The notes under the pieces: model-generated
Database searches by the model: none
What the model saw: the letters and a program-made list of their open reading frames with translations, nothing else
Told to the model about the DNA's origin: nothing
Made by a program: the position numbers and the translations under genes
Shown here: positions 58,541-64,000 of the stretch, in pieces
Numbering within the stretch: position 1 is the stretch's first letter
Layout of the letters: each line of letters opens with the position of its first letter
Source of the DNA: JANQIV01 sp050117315
GTDB taxonomy: Bacteria; Bacteroidota; Ignavibacteria; Ignavibacteriales; Melioribacteraceae
Direction: 5' to 3'
Assembly: GCA_050117315.1 (NCBI GenBank)
Contig: JASFMY010000015.1
Span: 12,333 to 76,332 of the forward strand
Length of the DNA: 64,000 bases

Positions 58541-58609
58541 TCATAGTTCCTTTAATATTTATGTAAGCAAGATGACTTCCATATGTCCAATTTTATTTAT
58601 GCAAATATT

Positions 58610-60373
58610 TTATTTTTCACTCTTTCTAGACTGTATCATTATTACACCGCCCAGTAGTACCATTACCAACCCAAGAATCAAATCAAGCCGGAACGCACGT
58701 ACGTCATTATATCCCAACAAAACAATTAGAGAAATAAGGATAAATATTATTCCGAATACACCAATTGTAAGACCAATAATTTTAAATGGTGAAAGCGTAC
58801 TCTCTTTATCGGCGGCTTCAAGTTCAAACGGCTTTTGCAGATCTTTGAAAAAAGTATCTACTCTATTTTTTTCGTCCGCGGGAGTTGCTTTAGTTATTGT
58901 GCCGATCCACATACCAAGAACAGTAGCCAAAATATTTAGAACAGTTGCAGCAGAGTTCCATCCGCTTCTCAACCAAAACTCCAGCGTGGGATCAATCTTC
59001 ATCTGCTCCGTATAAATACCAACAAGGATAAAATTAATTAGGATTAAAACCGTGCCGGTGAATGCTCCCGCGATCACTCCCCAAAAAACACCTCTTGAGT
59101 TGAACTTTTTAACGAGCAATCCCAATATTAACGGAATCATAATCGGGGGACCAAACGCTGAAAAAAAGCGGAACATAATATCCATCAGCGTCAATCCCCG
59201 GAAAAAGCTCAAGAGAACGGCGAGTAAAATCGTAATTCCCCCGATGATCACTGTTGCCAAACGTCCGACGACGACTTCGTTTTTCTCCGTGAGGTCGGGC
59301 TTAATTTTCTTTTTATAAAAATCACGTGTTAAAATCCCGGAAAGGGTATTGAACTCCGAACCCAGGGTTGACATTGTAGCGCCTAAAAGAGCTACCAGTA
59401 TAAAACCCATCATACCGATTGGAAGAATTTTCATACTTATTGCAGCGTAAACTTCTTTAGCGTCTGCAATATTCGGAAGAATAATCCTGGCGGCAATGCC
59501 GGGAAAGAAAAAAATCGGCGGTGCAAGAAACATTAAAACGGCAATCAAATAAACCATTTTCTTTGTATCCTTCTCGCTTCGAACAGTATTATATTTCTGT
59601 ACGAGAGACCAACTCGCGCTGTATGTAAGTACCGTTATAAGAAAAACGGTAAAGATAAGGTACGACCATCCATAGGGTTCTCTAACCGGGTTTAAAAAAC
59701 CGTCCGGCAGTTTGGAAATAAATGTCCCGATACTTCCAAAATCGGTCATTATAAAATTAAAAGTAAGAATAAAAAGAAATACCACAGCAACAGCCAGAAT
59801 AACAGCTTGTACAAAATCCGTAATAATAACCGTCATCTGTCCGCCGAGAAAAGTATAGGCTATTAGGATTACACCCAAAATTACCATGAATTCTATTAAG
59901 GTTATACCCGAACCCTGGAAGGCTACCGTAATAACAATTGCCGTAGAAAATATTTTCAATGCATTATCAAACATTCTTAACGGAAATCCGGTCCATACGA
60001 AAAGCTGGTGAATGGTCTTGTTATACCTTCTTTCCATAAAACCGAGAGGCGTAACAACCTTGGCGCGCCTCCAGAGATTCGCAGTAAAATAGCCGCCTAA
60101 TAAAATACATATCGGACTAATCCACATTATAACAATCCCGACTATGCCGTATTTATATGATATCTCGCTATAAATTACAAACAGCAGCGTACTGAACGAT
60201 GCCATAAAAAACGAAGTTCCGGCAAGCCACCAGGGCATAACGTTGCCTGCGGCAAAATAATCTTTAGCTTTTCGGATATAGCGCTTGAAATAGTAACCTA
60301 CCAAAACAATCACGAGAAAGTATGCTAATATTACAAGGTAGTCAGGTAATTTGATTCCCGTCAATTCAGTCAT
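58610..60373 (-). CDS. Sodium:solute symporter (SSS family)
   Basis: 587 residues, about 14 membrane segments: YLVILAYFLVIVLVGYYFKR, AKDYFAAGNVMPWWLAGTSFFMASFSTLLFVIY, TPLGFMERRYNKTIHQLF, LGGQMTVIITDFVQAVIL and ALLGATMSTLGSEFNTLSGILTRDFY. Differs clearly from the arabinose-operon symporter. Likely takes up the product of the extracellular lyase or the substrate of the neighbouring deacylase; context only. Confidence 0.92.
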   Translation of the reverse strand: MTELTGIKLPDYLVILAYFLVIVLVGYYFKRYIRKAKDYFAAGNVMPWWLAGTSFFMASFSTLLFVIYSEISYKYGIVGIVIMWISPICILLGGYFTANLWRRAKVVTPLGFMERRYNKTIHQLFVWTGFPLRMFDNALKIFSTAIVITVAFQGSGITLIEFMVILGVILIAYTFLGGQMTVIITDFVQAVILAVAVVFLFILTFNFIMTDFGSIGTFISKLPDGFLNPVREPYGWSYLIFTVFLITVLTYSASWSLVQKYNTVRSEKDTKKMVYLIAVLMFLAPPIFFFPGIAARIILPNIADAKEVYAAISMKILPIGMMGFILVALLGATMSTLGSEFNTLSGILTRDFYKKKIKPDLTEKNEVVVGRLATVIIGGITILLAVLLSFFRGLTLMDIMFRFFSAFGPPIMIPLILGLLVKKFNSRGVFWGVIAGAFTGTVLILINFILVGIYTEQMKIDPTLEFWLRSGWNSAATVLNILATVLGMWIGTITKATPADEKNRVDTFFKDLQKPFELEAADKESTLSPFKIIGLTIGVFGIIFILISLIVLLGYNDVRAFRLDLILGLVMVLLGGVIMIQSRKSEK

Positions 60374-60511
60374 TTCTTCTACTCTTATTATCTTGCAAAA
60401 ATTTGTTCCCTAATAATCCATTTATTTGTTTCTTTATGTTTCATAACGATTTCATTGAATTAAAGACTAAAAGATTTGAGTGAGAAACAGTTATAAGAGT
60501 AATAAAATTTC

Positions 60512-61768
60512 TTAGACTTCAACCAAACCGCACCATTCATCTATAAAATGAACCAATACTTTTGCCATTTTACGAATATCATCAATATCAATTTGTTCTA
60601 TATTGGAATGGGCATGACTTAAACTCCCTGCGCCAACTACAACCGTCGGAACTTTCAACCTGTGAACATACTGCCAGGCATCGCAGGCAGCAGTCATGGC
60701 TGAAACATCAGGCGAAATTCCCGCCTTGGATTCCGCGTTCCTTAATGTTTCAACAAGTGGATGATCTTCTTCAATTTGATTTCCCTCGTTGTTGAGCATA
60801 TTAAATGTTATTTCAAAATTATCTTTTAACCATTCATCACCGTTCTTTTCCAGAGCATCTTTCATTCCGTTCTGTACTTCCTTTATGGAAACATTGGGAA
60901 GAAAACCAAAGACACCTTTAACCGACGCAACTGCCGGCACTGTTGCAGGCCAGTCCCCGGCATTAAGCATCCCGAATGTTAACGGCATGGGATTTTCAAA
61001 CACATCAAATAATCTGTTAATTCCCCGCGACTTTTTTAACAGTTCATCATGGTAGTCTCCCAATATCTCCATTGCCCGGATTGCCAATTTTAAAGCGCTT
61101 ATCCCCGTCCCAGAACTCCCGCTGTGCGCAGGCCTGCCGGTGCATTTAAGTTCAAACCAAACTGCTCCTCTTACTGAAGGAAGAATCTTAAACTCCGAGG
61201 GTTCCATAACAATAGCTGCATCGGCTTTCATCTGATCTTGAATAGCAAACAAAGTTCCGTTACCGCCGTTTTCTTCCTCAATAACTATGTCTATTGATAT
61301 CTCGGAGGACGGTTTTAATCCTAAGTCAAGTAAGCATTTGAGAGCCAAATATATAACTGCAATCTGCCCTTTGTCATCACAAGCACCACGACCAAAAATT
61401 TTTCCGTTTTCTATTTTCGGGTTAAAAGCGTCAACCTGGTTTTTTGACGGAGGAACAACATCACTGTGAGCGTTAATAATTAAGCTCTTCCCCGTTGAAA
61501 TATTAGGTTTGAAATTCAGTCTAAGATTTTGAGTATCGGAATACTTTAAACCTTCCAAAGGCCAGCTATAATCTTTATGTGACGGAAAGGAGCCGGGAAT
61601 TTGAATTAACTCGGCCTCATCGAATTTCATTTTATCATAAATAAACCTATTAACAGGTCCTTCTTTACCGCGCATTGAAGGGAATTTTATTATCTCACAA
61701 AGGAAATCTACTGCATCGTTAATCCGACCGTCAATTATAGCGTCTAAATCATTATCCGTTATTTTCAT
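60512..61768 (-). CDS. M20-family metallohydrolase (ArgE/DapE/ACY1 type)
   Basis: 418 residues. Two-zinc amidohydrolase: LIINAHSDVVPP (His, Asp), FGRGACDDKGQIAVIYLAL (bridging Asp), IVIEEENGGNGT (catalytic Glu and ligand Glu), AIVMEPSE (ligand), dimerisation domain with GRPAHSGSSGTGISAL, and GAGSLSHAHSNIEQIDI (last His). Members remove acyl groups from N-acyl amino acids or cut dipeptides. It follows the 2-hydroxyacid dehydrogenase gene by 15 bp. Confidence 0.92.
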   Translation of the reverse strand: MKITDNDLDAIIDGRINDAVDFLCEIIKFPSMRGKEGPVNRFIYDKMKFDEAELIQIPGSFPSHKDYSWPLEGLKYSDTQNLRLNFKPNISTGKSLIINAHSDVVPPSKNQVDAFNPKIENGKIFGRGACDDKGQIAVIYLALKCLLDLGLKPSSEISIDIVIEEENGGNGTLFAIQDQMKADAAIVMEPSEFKILPSVRGAVWFELKCTGRPAHSGSSGTGISALKLAIRAMEILGDYHDELLKKSRGINRLFDVFENPMPLTFGMLNAGDWPATVPAVASVKGVFGFLPNVSIKEVQNGMKDALEKNGDEWLKDNFEITFNMLNNEGNQIEEDHPLVETLRNAESKAGISPDVSAMTAACDAWQYVHRLKVPTVVVGAGSLSHAHSNIEQIDIDDIRKMAKVLVHFIDEWCGLVEV

Positions 61769-61783
61769 GTTTAATACTCTTTA

Positions 61784-62749
61784 TTAGTTTACCGGGAATC
61801 TCGGCTTCTCCCTATTGACAAACATTCTCACATCGTCCATAATTTTTATTCTTATATCCCAACCGGCATCTTCCGAGTACCAGCTTAGATGGGGGGTAAG
61901 AATAACATTTTCCATATTAAGTAGAGAAAATTTATTTGACGGCGGTTCATCCTCAAACACATCAATGCCTGCGCCTGCAATCCATTTTTCCTTGCATGCT
62001 TTTGCAAGTGCTTCGGCGTCTACTATTCCGCCTCTGGCAGTATTAACAAGCACAGCTTCGGGCTTCATCATCCGCAATTCTTTTTCACCGATCATGTGAT
62101 AGGTTGTTGAATCTAAAGTGCAATGGATGCTTATCATATCACTTTGTGTGAGAACATCTTCCAAACCCGCATTATAAATTCCGAGCATCTTCATCCTTTT
62201 CTCGCTCAATTTAGGATCGTGAACCAAAACATTCATATCGAAGCCACGCAGAATCTTTAATACTTTCTGACCAATTCTGCCGCATCCTATTAAGCCGGCG
62301 GTTTTCCCGGAAAACCTTCTTATCGGTATAACACGGGAAAAATCCCATTCGCCTTTTTCAATCGATGATTTCATACTTTCAAACTGTAACCCTAACTTTC
62401 TATAGCTTGCCAAAAGCAGCATAGCGGCTTGTTCGGCAACTTCAGACATACAATAATCAGGCACATACGAAACCGTAATGTTGTAATCTGTTGCCGACTT
62501 TATATCTATGTTGTCATAGCCTACACCATGGCGGATAATCAATTTGCACTTATTTAACTTTGACAAAACCTCCCGGTTCATTTTTGCCATGTTAACTATT
62601 AGAATATCCGCATCATTTATTTTTTCTACCAACTGACCGGGAGAAGAATGTTTCATTTGATAAATGGAATAATCTAATCCTAGTTTATTAAACTCTTCTT
62701 TTTCCCATTCAAGATCAGCTTCTATGTAATCCGTAATTACTACTTTCAT
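61784..62749 (-). CDS. D-isomer-specific 2-hydroxyacid dehydrogenase
   Basis: 321 residues. GLIGCGRIGQKVL (NAD loop), the Arg of NTARGGIVDAEAL, Glu in DVFEDEPP, and His in LTPHLSWYSEDA make up the standard catalytic set. RHGVGYDNIDIKSATD is the usual substrate-side segment. It reduces a 2-keto acid or oxidises a D-2-hydroxy acid. Starts 27 bp after the aminotransferase stop, so the two probably act in sequence (amine to keto acid to hydroxy acid), by inference. Confidence 0.92.
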   Translation of the reverse strand: MKVVITDYIEADLEWEKEEFNKLGLDYSIYQMKHSSPGQLVEKINDADILIVNMAKMNREVLSKLNKCKLIIRHGVGYDNIDIKSATDYNITVSYVPDYCMSEVAEQAAMLLLASYRKLGLQFESMKSSIEKGEWDFSRVIPIRRFSGKTAGLIGCGRIGQKVLKILRGFDMNVLVHDPKLSEKRMKMLGIYNAGLEDVLTQSDMISIHCTLDSTTYHMIGEKELRMMKPEAVLVNTARGGIVDAEALAKACKEKWIAGAGIDVFEDEPPSNKFSLLNMENVILTPHLSWYSEDAGWDIRIKIMDDVRMFVNREKPRFPVN

Positions 62750-62776
62750 ATGTTAAGTATCTTCTCCATTATTTGT

Positions 62777-64000
62777 TTATAACGATTTACTTATATCATT
62801 CATAGCTCTATCAAAAATTTCAACTGCTATATCACATTCCTCTTTCTTAATAACCAGCGGCGGCGCAACCCGTATAACATTTCCATACATTCCTACCTTT
62901 CCCAGCAATAAACCTAATTCGGCACATCTTGATATAATTTTCTTACACAAATCAGTTGCGGGTTTTTTGTTATCCTTACTTTCTACTATTTCAATCCCAA
63001 TGACCAAACCCATTCCTCTTACGTCGCCCACAAAATCATATTTTTTCCAGAGCCCGGTTAATCCTTCAAGCAAGTGTTCTCCAACAGTTCGTGAATTTTC
63101 CGGTAAATTCTCTTCTTTCAAAATATCTAGTACGGAAAGAGCGGCCGCACTTGCAAGCGGGTTTCCACCGGTTGTGCTCGACATCTCTCCCGGCGACATA
63201 CAATCAAAAACTTTTCTTTCTCCGCACAATGCCGAAGCGGGAATACCGCTGCCTAGACCTTTGCCCAGACATATCATCTGCGGCTTAATATCTTCCCATT
63301 CAATTGCAAACAACTTTCCTGTTCTTCCAAATGAAGCTTGAACCTCATCAACAATTAAAATTAGTCCTCTGCTTTGAGCCCATTTCTCCAATTCCTTTAA
63401 CCATCCCTTCGGAGGGAAAATAAAACCTGCCGCACCCTGGTACGGTTCGGTTATAACGGCGCCCAAATCTCCTGAAGAAGTAGATTCGATTATCCTATCC
63501 AGCATCTTTATGCAATGATAATCACACTCGGGAAATTTCTTATCATACACACATCTATAACAATTTCCATACGGTGCAATTATGCCCCCGGGAACAGGCG
63601 GCCCGAATTTACGTCTTGTATTTATGTTGCCTGAAACACTCATCGCTCCGTAAGTTCTGCCGTGAAATGCGCCGGCAAAAGACAAGACTTCATGTTTACA
63701 TGAATAACGTTTGGCAATACGAATAGCTGCTTCGGTGGCTTCCGAGCCGGTGGAAAGCAGAAAAACCTTATCAATGTTCTCAGGCAATACTTCTACAAGA
63801 CTTGAAGAAAGTGTTACTCTTTCGAGTGTAGGGAAAGAATAACAGTTCATTAAACGTCGCGCCTGGTCTTCAACCGCTTTAACGTGAGCCGGATGCGAGT
63901 GCCCGATATTTGTTACCAAAACACCGGAGGTGAAATCGAGAAAAAGATTGCCGTCAACATCGGTTACCCAGACTCCCTCCCCGTGATCCCACACTACAGG
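62777..64000 (-). CDS. Class III aminotransferase (N-terminus outside the window)
   Basis: At least 407 residues; the frame stays open to the right edge (PVV before WDHGEGVWVTDVDGNLFLDFTSG), so the true start lies beyond 64000 and about 20-40 residues are missing. Fold-type I PLP motifs: STGSEATEAAIRIAKRYS, AFHGRTYGAMSVSGN, LIVDEVQASFGRTGKLFAIEW and the PLP lysine in ICLGKGLGSGIPASALCG; then SSTTGGNPLASAAALSVLDIL. Like GABA or ornithine-type omega-aminotransferases. First gene, within the window, of the M20/dehydrogenase operon. Confidence 0.93.
   Translation of the reverse strand, partial: PVVWDHGEGVWVTDVDGNLFLDFTSGVLVTNIGHSHPAHVKAVEDQARRLMNCYSFPTLERVTLSSSLVEVLPENIDKVFLLSTGSEATEAAIRIAKRYSCKHEVLSFAGAFHGRTYGAMSVSGNINTRRKFGPPVPGGIIAPYGNCYRCVYDKKFPECDYHCIKMLDRIIESTSSGDLGAVITEPYQGAAGFIFPPKGWLKELEKWAQSRGLILIVDEVQASFGRTGKLFAIEWEDIKPQMICLGKGLGSGIPASALCGERKVFDCMSPGEMSSTTGGNPLASAAALSVLDILKEENLPENSRTVGEHLLEGLTGLWKKYDFVGDVRGMGLVIGIEIVESKDNKKPATDLCKKIISRCAELGLLLGKVGMYGNVIRVAPPLVIKKEECDIAVEIFDRAMNDISKSL

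Overview
The window is low-GC bacterial DNA from a member of the FCB group, most likely Ignavibacteria or a close relative. The grounds are four C-terminal type IX secretion (T9SS) sorting domains with the NYPNPFNP signature, a PorV/PorQ family protein, a TonB-dependent receptor with a CarboxypepD-regulatory domain but no SusD partner, many LamG domains, and XylR-type AraC regulators. No rRNA, tRNA or CRISPR array was seen.

Region 1 (1-23511) looks like one phosphorus-acquisition locus. From 18609 leftwards on the minus strand, eleven closely spaced genes run: TonB-dependent receptor, large secreted protein, PorV-like protein, SurA-like chaperone, LamG-purple-acid-type phosphoesterase, LamG/T9SS protein, DUF5690-type transporter, two 2-aminoethylphosphonate (AEP) transaminases, phosphonoacetaldehyde hydrolase, and a truncated glycerophosphodiesterase-like gene. 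A hairpin at 4739 may separate the outer-membrane half from the cytoplasmic half. Next to it are a second T9SS phosphoesterase and a divergent secreted alkaline-phosphatase-family enzyme. The intergenic regions carry TTAA-centred 7-mers repeated every 11 bp, resembling Pho boxes. Together this suggests phosphate-starvation capture and breakdown of phosphoesters and AEP-containing polymers.

Region 2 (23620-29232) has a small type IV pilus/type II secretion platform operon (PilMN fusion, PilO, PilP/GspC-like), an aldo/keto reductase bracketed by two 30-bp perfect palindromes, a heptapeptide-repeat ORF with a small helical protein, two palindromic or MITE-like elements and a secreted beta-propeller.

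Region 3 (29278-44333) is for sugar acids and pentoses. It holds a TRAP transporter with mannonate dehydratase and an SDR (uronate branch), a divergent XylR-type regulator, then an L-arabinose operon (lipoprotein mutarotase, Na+/sugar symporter, araB, araD, araA and a fucose-isomerase-like paralogue). A relic made of pieces of araD and of the paralogue lies between the last two genes.

Region 4 (44347-52519) holds a REP-associated tyrosine transposase with its own palindrome on both sides and inside its coding sequence, two hybrid histidine kinases, and the decayed 3' end of a T9SS protein gene.

Region 5 (52607-64000) is a minus-strand catabolic cluster: heparinase II/III lipoprotein, Gfo/Idh/MocA oxidoreductase, zinc alcohol dehydrogenase, sodium:solute symporter, M20 deacylase, 2-hydroxyacid dehydrogenase and a truncated class III aminotransferase. 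Interspersed repeats lie at 55811 and 57186.
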